DNA from: Myxococcus sp. RHSTA-1-4
GTDB taxonomy: Bacteria > Myxococcota > Myxococcia > Myxococcales > Myxococcaceae
DNA: 35,269 nt
Assembly: GCF_020037125.1 (NCBI RefSeq)
Contig: NZ_JAIQDG010000065.1
Span: forward strand, 1-35,269
Direction: 5' to 3'
Shown here: positions 24,219 to 32,879 of the stretch, in pieces
Position numbering within the stretch: the first letter of the stretch is position 1
Layout of the letters: the number at the start of each line of letters is the position of its first letter
Translations under genes and position numbers: made by a program
The notes under the pieces: generated by a model
The model's input: the letters and a program-made list of their open reading frames with translations, nothing else
Told to the model about the DNA's origin: nothing
Databases searched by the model: none

Positions 24219-27200
24219 TCAGTGCCGCGCGCGGGGCGGCGGAGGCTCCTCCACGGGAGCAAGCTTCCGCGAGAGCAGGGCGAGCAGCTCCTGCGTGCTG
24301 AGCCGGCCCGCCTGGTCCTTCCCCTCGAGCACGCCCGCCACCAGCGCGCGCTTGTGCTCGTGCAGCGACAGCATCTGCTCCTCGATGGTGCCGCGCGCCA
24401 CCAGCCGGTAGACGGTGACGGGGCGCTCCTGGCCGATGCGGTGGGCGCGGTCGGACGCCTGGTCCTCCACGGCGGGGTTCCACCACGGGTCCAGGTGGAT
24501 GACGCTGGTGGCGGCGGTGAGGTTGAGCCCGAAGCCGCCGGCCTTGAGCGAGATGAGGAACAGCGGCGCGTCCCCCTCCTGGAAGGCGCGCACCCGCTCC
24601 GCCCGCGCGCCCGCGGGCGTCTGGCCGTCGAGGTACTCGTAGGGGATGCCCCGCGCGTCCAGCACGTCGCGCACCAGCGACAGGTGCGAGGTGAACTGGC
24701 TGAAGACGAGCGCCCGCTGGCCCTCCGCCCGCAGCTCCTCGATGAGCTCCATCAGCCGCTCCAGCTTGGAGGACTCCAGCTTGGAGGATGGGTCGAACAG
24801 CCGCGGGTGCGAGGCCAGCAGCCGCAGCCGGGTGAGCGCGGAGAGAATCTGGATGCGCCGCTCCTGCTCGCGCAGCGGCGCCTTGTGCGTCTCCAGGTCG
24901 GAGAGCGCCGCGAGCCGCGAGTCCTCGTAGAGCTGCCACTCCTCCGGGGAGAGGACCACGGGCACGCGCACGTCCGTCCGCGCGGGGAGCTGCGCCTCCA
25001 CCTGCGCCTTGGTGCGCCGCAGGAGGAAGGGTTGCAGCACCCGGGCCAGCGCGGGCGCCGCCGTGGGGTCAATGCCTTTCTCGATGGGCGCGGCGAAGCG
25101 CTCGCGGAAGGCGTCCCAGCTCCCGAGCAGCTCCGGGAAGACGATGGCGAAGAGGGCCCACAGCTCGCCCAGGTGGTTCTCCAGCGGCGTGCCGGAGAGG
25201 GCGAAGCGGAAGTCGCCCTGGAGCGCCCGCGCGGCGCGGAAGCGCTGCGTCGCCGCGTTCTTCAGCGTCTGCGCCTCGTCGAAGACGATGGTGGAGAACT
25301 TCAGGGCGGAGAGCCGCTCGACGTCCCGCACGAGCAGGCCGTAGCTGATGACCAGGACGTCCTTCGGGCCCAGCCGCTCCAGCGTGGCGCCCCGGTCCTC
25401 CTCCTCCGAGAAGAGCTTCAGCTTCAGGGAGGGGGCGAAGCGCTTCGCCTCGTCCACCCAGTTGAAGGCCACGGACGTCGGTGCCAGCACCAGCGCCGGC
25501 CCCAGCTTCGCGCGGTCCAGCAGCACGGCCAGCGCCTGCACCGTCTTGCCCAGGCCCATGTCGTCCGCGAGCACGCCCCCCGCGTTCCAGGAGGCCAGCC
25601 GCGTGAGCCAGCGGAAGCCGTCGAGCTGGTAGTCGCGCAGCTCCGTCTTCAGCGTGGCGGGCACGCGCGGGCGCAGCTCCTTCGCCGCGAAGATGCGCTC
25701 CACGAGCTTCCGCCAGGCCTCGTCCGATTCGACCTGCGCGCCCGCGCCGCGGAGCGCGCTCAGCGCCTCCGCCGCGGACGGCCCCATCTCCAGGCCGTGG
25801 CGCGAGAGGTACGTGTGGTCCGACAGCCGCTCCAGGTGCTGGCGCAGGGCCTCCTCGATTTCCACGTAGGAGCGCGCGGAGACCTCGACGAAGCGCTCCT
25901 TGCGGCGGGCGGCGTCGAGCAGCCGCGCCAGCGCCACGCGCTCGCCCTGCACGGACAGCTCGCCGAGCACGCCGAACCAGTGGCGCTTGCGCTCGACGGT
26001 GACCTTCAGGTCCGAGGGGCCCCGTGAGGGCAGCAGGCGCATCGGCGCGCCCGTCCATTCGAGCTCGGGCTTCGGGTCCAGCGTGGCGCAGGCCTTGAGG
26101 AGCGCGAGCGGGCCCTGGGCGCTGGTGAAGTAGAAGCTGAAGGGCGGCTCCTCGGGCTCGGCGGTGGCGAGGGGGAGCCGCTCCACGAGGGCCTCGGCGA
26201 GCTGGCGCTCGCGCGAGAAGTCCCGCACCGCGTGCACGGGGCTGGCGCCGCGCCGCACGTGCACGTCGCGCGCGCCCTCCCCGGGAATGACGGTTCCGCT
26301 GTCGGGCAGCGGGCGGATGCGGACCTCGACGCGTACTCCGCCGCCGTGCTGGGTTTCGAGGCGCAGCACCGGGAGGTTGGCCGGCGGGACGGCCTCGCCC
26401 ATGACGCTGCGGGGCATGGCCACGGGCAGGCGCGTGGACAGCTTGGAGAGCCGCTCCAGCAGCGCGCCGTGGCTCTCCGGTGGGAAGGCATTGCCGTGGC
26501 GGGAGAGCACCGCGAGGAGCGCGCGGGCCTCGGGGCTGACGTCCAGCACGGTGAGCCGGCGCGCGCCCTCGTCCCACAGGTACAGCGCCTCCTCGGGCTT
26601 CGCCTTGCGCACGCGCTCCAGCAGGGGCCCGGGGAGCGCCGCGCCGTCGAAGCCGGCGTTGAGGACGACGGTGCCGTTGCGGTCCTCGGCGACGAGGCCG
26701 ACCTTCTCGCGCTCGATGCGCACGAGGTCCGGCGTGTCCTCCAGGTAGATGCGCGGGTGGTTGACCAGCTCGAAGAGCAGCTCGCGCGAGGCGGGGGCCG
26801 CGCCCTCCGGCAGCAGGGCCGCGAGCCGCGCGTCCGTGGGGGACAGCAGGGAGCCGTACTCCTGGAGCAGCTTCCGCCGGTTGAGCTTCGCGCCGTTGCT
26901 GAGCTGCCCCTTCTTGTTGCGCTTGTGGACGTAGGGGGCCAGCTCCACGCCGTAGCCCGCGATGACCTCCAGGTGCCAGGACAGCTCCGCGCTGCCCGCG
27001 CCGCCGGGGCTCTCCTGTACCGCGCGCTCCAGCGCCCGGAGCGTGCGCTCCCAGTCGGGGCGTATCAGGTCCTCGAGTATCTCCCCGAACGCGTCCGTCC
27101 ACGGCTGGCGCAGCCAGAGGAGGGCGGTGTCGATGGCGGCCAGGATGTGCACGCAGGAGGTCGCGCCGCAGGTGCAGTCCGCCTTCACTGCGGTGGGGGA

Positions 27201-27773
27201 GAAGACGAGGCGCGCCTCGGGGAGGATGAAGCCGCTACTGGCGCCCACGGGCAGCACCGAGGTGCGCGTCTCGCGGAGCTTGAAGCCGGGCAGCGCGGTG
27301 TCGAGCTGCAGAAACTCCAGGGGCAGCGAGCGCCAGGGGCGGGGGGCCACGGAGTCCGGCACCTGGGTGCGCAGCTCCACGAGGAGCCGGTGGACGGCGT
27401 GGGTGCGGGGCTCCTCGGGTGGGCGGAGCAGCTCCGGGAGCGAGGCGCGGGCGTCCTCCGCCGCCGAGCGCTCGTCCTCGAGGTAGCGGGAGGCGAGGCG
27501 GGGGAGCAGCTCCCGCATCTTCGGGGAGGGGGCGGTCTCGGAGACCCATCGCGCCACGGACTCCGTGCTCGCCAGCTCCGTCAGCCTCCGGCGCGCGCTC
27601 ACCAGCCGGAACTGGGGCATCAGCGCGGCCTCGATTCGGGGCGTCAGCATCACGAGGCTGATGCGCGTGACGTGCTCGAGGCCGTGCGCCCGCAGCCAGG
27701 TGAGGAGCGCGCTGTCCGTGTCGAAGGGAGGGCCGGACGGAAGGGAGGCCGGGTGCGCGGGCTCGGCGGACAT
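24219..27773 (-). CDS. SWIM zinc-finger SNF2-family helicase
   Basis: 1184 residues from ATG 27773, preceded by GAAGAAGAAG. A SWIM zinc finger lies near residues 199-210 (ADCTCGATSCVH). A large poorly conserved middle region, with the SNF2-assoc pattern, leads to the helicase core: DDMGLGKT (motif I, about 737-744), DEAQ (motif II, about 831), ALSGTPLEN (motif III), VFSQFTSHLSL (motif IV), LISLKAGGFGLNL (motif V) and QASDRAHRIGQ (motif VI, about 1104-1114). It would remodel nucleoprotein complexes, using ATP to track DNA. Length and layout fit bacterial Rad54/HepA-like SNF2 proteins. Its 5' end has a partial copy at 30136-30247, so this region took part in a duplication. Confidence 0.92.
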   Translation of the reverse strand: MSAEPAHPASLPSGPPFDTDSALLTWLRAHGLEHVTRISLVMLTPRIEAALMPQFRLVSARRRLTELASTESVARWVSETAPSPKMRELLPRLASRYLEDERSAAEDARASLPELLRPPEEPRTHAVHRLLVELRTQVPDSVAPRPWRSLPLEFLQLDTALPGFKLRETRTSVLPVGASSGFILPEARLVFSPTAVKADCTCGATSCVHILAAIDTALLWLRQPWTDAFGEILEDLIRPDWERTLRALERAVQESPGGAGSAELSWHLEVIAGYGVELAPYVHKRNKKGQLSNGAKLNRRKLLQEYGSLLSPTDARLAALLPEGAAPASRELLFELVNHPRIYLEDTPDLVRIEREKVGLVAEDRNGTVVLNAGFDGAALPGPLLERVRKAKPEEALYLWDEGARRLTVLDVSPEARALLAVLSRHGNAFPPESHGALLERLSKLSTRLPVAMPRSVMGEAVPPANLPVLRLETQHGGGVRVEVRIRPLPDSGTVIPGEGARDVHVRRGASPVHAVRDFSRERQLAEALVERLPLATAEPEEPPFSFYFTSAQGPLALLKACATLDPKPELEWTGAPMRLLPSRGPSDLKVTVERKRHWFGVLGELSVQGERVALARLLDAARRKERFVEVSARSYVEIEEALRQHLERLSDHTYLSRHGLEMGPSAAEALSALRGAGAQVESDEAWRKLVERIFAAKELRPRVPATLKTELRDYQLDGFRWLTRLASWNAGGVLADDMGLGKTVQALAVLLDRAKLGPALVLAPTSVAFNWVDEAKRFAPSLKLKLFSEEEDRGATLERLGPKDVLVISYGLLVRDVERLSALKFSTIVFDEAQTLKNAATQRFRAARALQGDFRFALSGTPLENHLGELWALFAIVFPELLGSWDAFRERFAAPIEKGIDPTAAPALARVLQPFLLRRTKAQVEAQLPARTDVRVPVVLSPEEWQLYEDSRLAALSDLETHKAPLREQERRIQILSALTRLRLLASHPRLFDPSSKLESSKLERLMELIEELRAEGQRALVFSQFTSHLSLVRDVLDARGIPYEYLDGQTPAGARAERVRAFQEGDAPLFLISLKAGGFGLNLTAATSVIHLDPWWNPAVEDQASDRAHRIGQERPVTVYRLVARGTIEEQMLSLHEHKRALVAGVLEGKDQAGRLSTQELLALLSRKLAPVEEPPPPRARH

Positions 27774-27908
27774 GGGGAGCTTCTTCTTCAAGATGCGCGG
27801 GGGAAAGGCAAGCGGTACGGGGGGGCAGCCGGGCAGGCGGGCTCGATGTGCTCCGAGGTACCGCCACCACGGGGCCCCGCCTGGGAGGAAGGAGGAGGAG
27901 CGCCGGGT

Positions 27909-28022
27909 GTCGGACCCTTGGAGTAGGAAGGAGTGGACACGCTGTGATGGGTGGGGTTCCACTCCAGGGAGGTAGGGCTGATGATGGAAGGGTGGGGAGT
28001 CGGAGGACTGGGGAGTGTCGAG
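27909..28022 (+). repeat. Leader repeat, copy 1, upstream of the first Uma2 gene
   Basis: About 114 bases, 95% identical to 31262-31375. It contains an inverted repeat, GGAGTGG (27930-27936) with CCACTCC (27959-27965), a GGGAGG site at 27967-27972 and a second GGGGAG site before ATG 28023. It probably carries the promoter and leader of the Uma2 gene and was duplicated with it. Confidence 0.8.
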
Positions 28023-28598
28023 ATGGGCAAAGAGACGAAGCGGCCGGCGACCTATGAAGACCTGCTGGCGCTGCCCGAGCACATGGTCGGGCAGATCATC
28101 GACGGGGAGCTCATCGCCATGCCGCGGCCGGCGAGTCCGCATGCGATGGCGCACTCCGTCTTGTTCGGTGAGCTGTACAGCGGTGTGCAGCGAGGCCGGA
28201 GCGGACCAGGTGGCTGGTGGTTCATGACCGAGCCGGAGCTGCATTTCGGCAAGGACGTCCTGGTGCCGGACCTCGCGGGGTGGCGTCGCGAGCGCATGCC
28301 GGAAGTACCAGATGCGCCGTATTTCACCCTCGCCCCCGACTGGGTCTGTGAAGTGCTCTCCCCGTCGACCGAGGCGCTGGACCGGAATCGCAAGCGGGCA
28401 ATCTACGCGCGTGAAGGCGTGGGGCACGTGTGGCTGGTGGACCCGGCCGAGCGGACGCTGGAGGTGTTCCAGTTGCGGGACGGGCGGTGGGCGGAGCGGG
28501 GTCGTTACACCAGTGAAGAGCGCGTCCGGGCCGAGCCCTTCGAGGTGTTGGAGCTGGAACTCGGTGCGCTGTGGTCGGTGAAGCGTAAGTCCCCCTGA
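28023..28598 (+). CDS. Uma2-family (DUF820) putative nuclease, copy 1
   Basis: 191 residues from ATG 28023; ATG 27981 would add 14 residues and also has a ribosome site. The sequence shows the Uma2/DUF820 restriction-endonuclease-like fold: YEDLLALPEHMVGQIIDGEL, FGKDVLVPDLAGWR (the conserved VxPDxxV-like strand with a catalytic Asp), VCEVLSPSTEALDRNRK (the E-x-x-S followed by D and K) and REGVGHVWLVDPAERTLEVF. The fold is PD-(D/E)XK; the biological target of Uma2 proteins is unknown. It is nearly identical to the copy at 31376-31951 except for residues about 39-68. It is divergent from the helicase gene and convergent with the kinase gene. Confidence 0.85.
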   Translation: MGKETKRPATYEDLLALPEHMVGQIIDGELIAMPRPASPHAMAHSVLFGELYSGVQRGRSGPGGWWFMTEPELHFGKDVLVPDLAGWRRERMPEVPDAPYFTLAPDWVCEVLSPSTEALDRNRKRAIYAREGVGHVWLVDPAERTLEVFQLRDGRWAERGRYTSEERVRAEPFEVLELELGALWSVKRKSP

Positions 28599-28605
28599 CT
28601 TTCAT

Positions 28606-30039
28606 CTACCGGCTGTCAGGGGACCGCGCGGGACTCGAGATGGGAGGACGTGGGGGAGGGAAGACGGGCACGTAGCACGCGCCCTTGTACAAATAGGTAC
28701 CTTCGTCACAGTCCTCCAGGTCCCCAGCCGCTTTGATCCAGCAGCCGCCATGGATGGGCACCTGTGCTCTGCCGGGACAGCGGCCGTTGGCATCGGGTCG
28801 CCTCTGCCCCGGGAAGGGCTTGGGTGGCACCTCCAGGGCAATGGCCGACCATTCCGAGGGGGGCGGGGCGGGAGCCACCGGAGCCGTCAACGCCGAGTCT
28901 CCGACGGCCGCCGTGCCGCCGTCCTTCTCCTCCATGCGGAGCGCGACCGGCTCCTGCGCGGACTCCTCTCCGTTCCACATGCCCCACGCCCAGCCGACTC
29001 CGAATGCCAGTGCTCCGCCCACGCTGGTGGCCGTGAGCCAGGGCAGCCAGCCTCGTCCTGTTGCTCGGGGCGCGACGCGCCGGGGCAAGGCCCTCACGCG
29101 CACGGGCCGAGGCGCGTCGCGCTCGAAGAGGGGCACCTCCGCCTCCGGCCCCGTCATCCGCGCGGCCTGCTCCAGCGCCTCGGCCAGCTCACGGGCGCTG
29201 CCTCGCGCCTCGGGCCGCACGTGGAGCATCCGGCGGACGAGGGCGCCCAGCTCCTCACAGCAGCGGGCGTTGAGCTCTCGCACGGGCGGGGCCCCCGTGC
29301 CGTCCTGGTGCCAGACGCGGGACTCGTCGTCCTCCGGGTTCGTCGAGGGCGGGTAGACGCCGGTGAGGAGCCGGAAGGCGGTGACGCCCAGGGCGAAGAC
29401 GTCATCCGCGGGCCCCGCAGGGTAGGACGGTGCCGAGTCGGAGTTGGCGCGCAGCACGTAGCGCCAGGCCTCGGGGGAGCGGTAGGCGGGGGTACCGGGA
29501 GGAAACAACTGCCAGGTGAGGGTGGAGGCGCCCAGGTAGTGGCCACAGCCGAAATCGGTGAGGAAGGGCTGGCCGTCCGAGGCACGCACCAGCACGTTGC
29601 CACCCTTGACGTCGCGGTGGAGGCCTCCGGCCGCGTGGGTGGCCGCCAGGGCCCGTGCGAGGCTGGCGAGCAGCAGGAGCGCCTGACGAGAGGAGGGCAA
29701 CCGCCGCCATGCCCAGTCATACAGGGGCTCGCCCTCCACGAGCTGCATTGCGAGGTAGGGGTGCGGAGTGCCCGAGGGAGCCAGCCAGTCACCGGCGTCC
29801 AGCAGGCGGGGCACGGCCGGATGGAGGACGCGGCGCAGCAGCTCCGCTTCGCGCGCGAAGCGCTCATCGCGGGGGTAGAGCGCCAGCTTGAGGGCGACGA
29901 GGCTGGAGGTTTCGGACTCCGCCGCGACGGCGCGGTAGACGACGCCATAGGTGCCCCGGCCCTGCGGCGCCAGCACGCGCCAGGGCCCCACCCGTGAGCC
30001 TGGGGGGAGGGCTGCCGGGTTCAGGTCACCAGTCTCCAT
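28606..30039 (-). CDS. Membrane-anchored Ser/Thr protein kinase
   Basis: 477 residues from ATG 30039. The N-terminal kinase domain is complete: G-loop GRGTYGVVY (about 26-34), VALKL, catalytic loop LHRDVKGGNVLV (about 139-150), DFG near 161 and the SPE motif. Residues about 328-353 form one membrane helix (WLPWLTATSVGGALAFGVGW). The C-terminal extracytoplasmic domain is Pro-rich and ends with a short Cys module (GRCPGRAQVPIHGGCW, EDCDEGTYLYKGACYVPVFP), common in myxobacterial kinases and probably a sensor or cell-wall contact. It phosphorylates cytoplasmic proteins in response to an outside cue that is unknown. It is convergent with Uma2 copy 1, 7 bases apart. Confidence 0.9.
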   Translation of the reverse strand: METGDLNPAALPPGSRVGPWRVLAPQGRGTYGVVYRAVAAESETSSLVALKLALYPRDERFAREAELLRRVLHPAVPRLLDAGDWLAPSGTPHPYLAMQLVEGEPLYDWAWRRLPSSRQALLLLASLARALAATHAAGGLHRDVKGGNVLVRASDGQPFLTDFGCGHYLGASTLTWQLFPPGTPAYRSPEAWRYVLRANSDSAPSYPAGPADDVFALGVTAFRLLTGVYPPSTNPEDDESRVWHQDGTGAPPVRELNARCCEELGALVRRMLHVRPEARGSARELAEALEQAARMTGPEAEVPLFERDAPRPVRVRALPRRVAPRATGRGWLPWLTATSVGGALAFGVGWAWGMWNGEESAQEPVALRMEEKDGGTAAVGDSALTAPVAPAPPPSEWSAIALEVPPKPFPGQRRPDANGRCPGRAQVPIHGGCWIKAAGDLEDCDEGTYLYKGACYVPVFPPPRPPISSPARSPDSR

Positions 30040-30135
30040 GAGAGCCGCCTCGCGTTGGGGAAGCGCGCCGCCGCGCCCGCGCACAGCCTACCCAGCGGGC
30101 AGGACGGTGTCTGCGCACCCGGCGGACCGGGGCCG

Positions 30136-30247
30136 CAGCGCGGCCCCGATGCGGGGTATCCGCATGACGAGGCTGCTGCGTGTGACGTGCTCGCTCAAGA
30201 AGCGCGGGGGAATGGCACGCGGTACGGGAGGGCGCGGGCAGGCGGGC
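30136..30247 (-). pseudogene. Remnant of the SNF2 helicase 5' end
   Basis: Bases 30136-30193 match 27621-27678 and bases 30195-30247 match 27788-27842, each at roughly 85%. The 108-base interval between those source segments, including the helicase start codon, is missing here. The remnant keeps the helicase orientation (it encodes HVTRxSLVM...RIxAAL on the minus strand), but it is far too short to function. It lies in the 213-base gap between the kinase and hydrolase genes and marks an old duplication of the helicase/Uma2 junction. Confidence 0.7.
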
Positions 30248-30252
30248 CGGGG

Positions 30253-31104
30253 TCAGACCGCCACGGGCGTGGCGGAATGGAAGTTCCGTTCCGCGAGCTC
30301 CAGGTGCTCCGTCAGCAGGGCGTTGACCTCGGCGGCGCGGGTGAGGGGCATGGCGTGGGCGGTGCCGCTCAGCTCGACGTAGCGCGCGCCTGGAAGTCCT
30401 CGCGCGAGCTCTCGGCCGGAAGCGGTCGTGGCGATGCGGTCGTGCTCCGCGCTCGCGACGAGGGTGGGGATGCCGGCCAGTTCGGAGAGGAACGGCCGTG
30501 CGTCCGTGCGGGCCATGGCCCTCACCTGTTGCATCAGGATGGGCGGGGACTCGGAGAGGTCGCGGTCGAAGAGGCTGCCCAGCTTCTCCGCCAGGGTGTC
30601 CGCGTCGGTGGCCGCCAGTTCCTCCGGGGTGAGCACCATCTCCATGAAGGCACGCCGCCGCATGCGCCGGGTGCCGATTCGGGTGCGCAGGCCGACACCG
30701 ACCAGCCACGGCGTGAGCCGGGACGGGGCCTTGCCGTTCGCGAACGTGCACAGGAGCGCGAGGCTCCGCACCCGTGCTCGCGCGCGCCGGGCCACATACT
30801 GCGCGATGAGCCCGCCCATCGAATGCCCGACCAGGTGCGCGCTCCGCCAGCCCTGTGCATCCATCAGCGCGAGGACGTCCTCCGCCATCAGCTCGAGGGA
30901 CAGGGGCTCCGAGGACGGGACGCTCCGGCCATAGGCGCGGTTGTCGAAGCACAGACACTGGAAGCGCGGTGTCAGGGCCTCCAGTTGCGGCCTCCAGCCA
31001 TTCGCGCCGACGCCGGAGCCCTGGATGAGCACGACGGGGGCTCCCTGCCCCTCCACGAACCAGCTCAGGTTGCATCCGCGGTGCGTCGTCGTGCGTCGTT
31101 CCAT
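30253..31104 (-). CDS. Alpha/beta-fold hydrolase
   Basis: 283 residues from ATG 31104, with AGGAG six bases upstream. The fold signatures are VVLIQGSGVGANGW (oxyanion strand), FDNRAYGRS, the nucleophile elbow GHSMGG (Ser near residue 94), the acid in SAEHD (about 218) and the His in SGTAHAMPL (about 249), giving a complete catalytic triad. The mid-section is a helical cap (TPEELAATDADTLAEKLGSL). The family covers esterases, epoxide hydrolases, haloperoxidase-like enzymes and lactonases; the substrate cannot be told. It sits between the helicase remnant and the second Uma2 leader, so it may have been inserted or retained during the duplication. Confidence 0.85.
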   Translation of the reverse strand: MERRTTTHRGCNLSWFVEGQGAPVVLIQGSGVGANGWRPQLEALTPRFQCLCFDNRAYGRSVPSSEPLSLELMAEDVLALMDAQGWRSAHLVGHSMGGLIAQYVARRARARVRSLALLCTFANGKAPSRLTPWLVGVGLRTRIGTRRMRRRAFMEMVLTPEELAATDADTLAEKLGSLFDRDLSESPPILMQQVRAMARTDARPFLSELAGIPTLVASAEHDRIATTASGRELARGLPGARYVELSGTAHAMPLTRAAEVNALLTEHLELAERNFHSATPVAV

Positions 31105-31261
31105 GGCCCGCTCCTGCTCGAAGTGGGCATGACCGTGGCACGGCCTGTCCGGGCCACGCGAGCCGGGGATGAGGGGCAGGTCATGGCTGCCAGCGCGTGC
31201 ACTTCTCGCACCTGTCACGCCCCGCGATGGGGTGAGAGGCGGCATGCAGGCAGGTTTCGTT

Positions 31262-31375
31262 GTCAGACCCCTGGAGTAGGAAGGAGTGGACACGCGGTGG
31301 TGGGTGGGGTTCCACTCCAGGGAGGCAGGGCTGATGATGGAAGGGTGGGGAGTCGGAGGACTGGGGAGTGTCGAG
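31262..31375 (+). repeat. Leader repeat, copy 2, upstream of the second Uma2 gene
   Basis: Homologous to 27909-28022 at about 95%. It carries a nine-base perfect inverted repeat, CCCTGGAGT (31269-31277) and ACTCCAGGG (31314-31322), which is imperfect in copy 1. The two copies are offset by 3353 bases in the same orientation. Confidence 0.8.
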
Positions 31376-31951
31376 ATGGGCAAAGAGACGAAGCGGCCGG
31401 CGACCTATGAAGACCTGCTGGCGCTGCCCGAGAACATGGTCGGACAGATCATCGACGGGGAGCTGATCTCCATGCCGCGGCCGGCGAGCCGTCATGCGGT
31501 GGCGTACAGCTCGCTGCTCACGGCCGTGAACAATGCCTTTGGGCAAGGGCAGGGTGGGCCGGGCGGATGGTGGATCATCGGTGAGCCGGAGCTGCACTTC
31601 GGCAAGGACGTCCTGGTGCCGGACATCGCGGGCTGGCGTATCGAGCGCATGCCGGAGGTACCAGATGTGCCGTATTTCACCCTGGCGCCGGACTGGGTCT
31701 GCGAGGTGCTCTCCCCGTCCACCGCGACGCTGGACCGGAATCGCAAGCGGGCAATCTACGCGCGTGAAGGCGTGGGGCACGTGTGGCTGGTGGACCCGGC
31801 CGAGCGGACGCTGGAGGTGTACCAGTTGCGGGACGGACGCTGGGCGGAGCGGGGCCGTTACTCCGGTGAGGAGCGCGTCCGGGCCGAGCCCTTCGAGTCG
31901 TTGGAGCTGAAGCTCGGGGCGCTGTGGCCCTCGAGGGGCAATGCCCCCTGA
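31376..31951 (+). CDS. Uma2-family (DUF820) putative nuclease, copy 2
   Basis: 191 residues from ATG 31376, with ATG 31334 as an upstream alternative. It is equal in length to copy 1 and nearly identical over the first 38 and last 120 residues (for example FGKDVLVPDIAGWR, VCEVLSPSTATLDRNRK, REGVGHVWLVDPAERTLEVY). The difference is concentrated at residues about 39-68 (RHAVAYSSLLTAVNNAFGQG instead of PHAMAHSVLFGELYSGVQRG). Residues likely to be catalytic are kept, so both copies may be functional with different specificity. The leader is duplicated with it. Biological role unknown. Confidence 0.85.
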   Translation: MGKETKRPATYEDLLALPENMVGQIIDGELISMPRPASRHAVAYSSLLTAVNNAFGQGQGGPGGWWIIGEPELHFGKDVLVPDIAGWRIERMPEVPDVPYFTLAPDWVCEVLSPSTATLDRNRKRAIYAREGVGHVWLVDPAERTLEVYQLRDGRWAERGRYSGEERVRAEPFESLELKLGALWPSRGNAP

Positions 31952-32038
31952 CCTCGATGTTCTGGAATCTGGGCGCTTCGGGGTGAAAGGGGTGGGCATG
32001 GGAAGGGCGCCGGACGGCCCTCATTTGGACTTGGGGGC

Positions 32039-32388
32039 ATCCACCAACCGGACCACCTCGGCTGCTTCGGCCGGGAAGCCATCGCCTCCCAGGCCGCCGC
32101 CCAGCCTCCCATCTCGCTCACCATTCAGGACCTCAATGCCGAGATGCTCTCAGGCCCGCTTCGGCCCGGGCACCGCGATGGCGACCCGGTGGATTGGCTG
32201 TCCGACGACGACCCCGGCTATACCGCCAAGGACACCCGCGACTTCGGGCCTCACCTCGGCCTGCGGGTGTTCACCACGCCCTCTTACTCGTCTCAGAGCA
32301 ACGGTATGGTCAGTCCTTCGTGAAGATCTTCAAGCGCGACTACGCGTACGTCAACGATTGGAGCCACTTCCCGGCGAGCGGCGACTGA
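32039..32388 (+). mobile_element. IS3-family transposase relic
   Basis: One frame (32039-32323) reads HLGCFGREAIASQAAAQPP, then PVDWLSDDDPGYTAKDTRDF and GLRVFTTPSYSSQSNGM, which matches the DDE-domain order of IS3-family OrfB transposases (DCF.REAI, the SDNG-like catalytic Asp, TPxxSPQSNGMAE). A one-base deletion near 32305-32311 shifts it to SFVKIFKRDYAYVNDW, ending at 32388. The start, the first catalytic Asp region and the C-terminus are missing. No terminal inverted repeats were found. The rest of 31952-32531 shows no other gene. Confidence 0.75.
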
Positions 32389-32531
32389 CCGATACCCTCA
32401 CCGCGCTGGAGTGGCTGCGCGGCAAGTAAGACTGAGAACCTGACAGCATCCTTCGCGGGTTCGGTCGTCCAATTCTAGCTTCGAACAGCGCTGGGGCCGC
32501 ACACGTGGGCGGCGAGCTCGCCTTCCTGCCT

Positions 32532-32879
32532 CTACTGCCGCAGTAGTTCGAGTGCCAGCTCAAGTTTCCTGCGTCTTTCTTTCGTCGGGGTTCGATGTCC
32601 CTTGCGGTACTCCTCGAGCGAATACACCTCAACCCGGGGAAGCGCTGGATTGGCGGTCCGCTCTATCTCGACGATGGTCACCATGTTTCCAGGAATGACC
32701 ACCGTGAAGATGTCTTCCCCCTGCTCGGGAATCCAATCGACAACGTACGCCTTCGAGAGGTCGGGGAACCGTGTCCTCAATGCAGAGAGCAGCGGAGGGT
32801 TCCCGCCACCAAAGAGGTTTCTCTTGGAGTTCTCCAGCTCTGTGCGGAGCCCCTCGGACGTGTCGCCAGCGTTGCTCAC
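32532..32879 (-). CDS. Small protein of unknown function, coupled to a broken upstream gene
   Basis: 115 residues from GTG 32879, whose GTGA overlaps the TGA of the upstream frame, a sign of translational coupling. The sequence (NSKRNLFGGGNPPLLSALRT, PDLSKAYVVDWIPEQGEDIF, TVVIPGNMVTIVEIERTANP, EYRKGHRTPTKERRRKLELA) looks like a small globular alpha/beta protein with a charged helical tail, with no signal peptide. The operon form, a small gene directly after another small gene, resembles toxin-antitoxin or immunity pairs, but no family is recognised. Codon bias is somewhat less GC-rich than that of neighbours. Confidence 0.5.
   Translation of the reverse strand: MSNAGDTSEGLRTELENSKRNLFGGGNPPLLSALRTRFPDLSKAYVVDWIPEQGEDIFTVVIPGNMVTIVEIERTANPALPRVEVYSLEEYRKGHRTPTKERRRKLELALELLRQ

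Noticed and set aside
24204..24230. GCGCGGC...GCCGCGC hairpin at the end of the helicase gene
   Set aside because: It overlaps the coding end and stop codon, has a 13-base loop and no T-tract; too weak to call a terminator.
26232..27926. Long plus-strand open frames opposite the SNF2 helicase
   Set aside because: They are shadows with low-complexity composition; the minus strand carries all helicase motifs.
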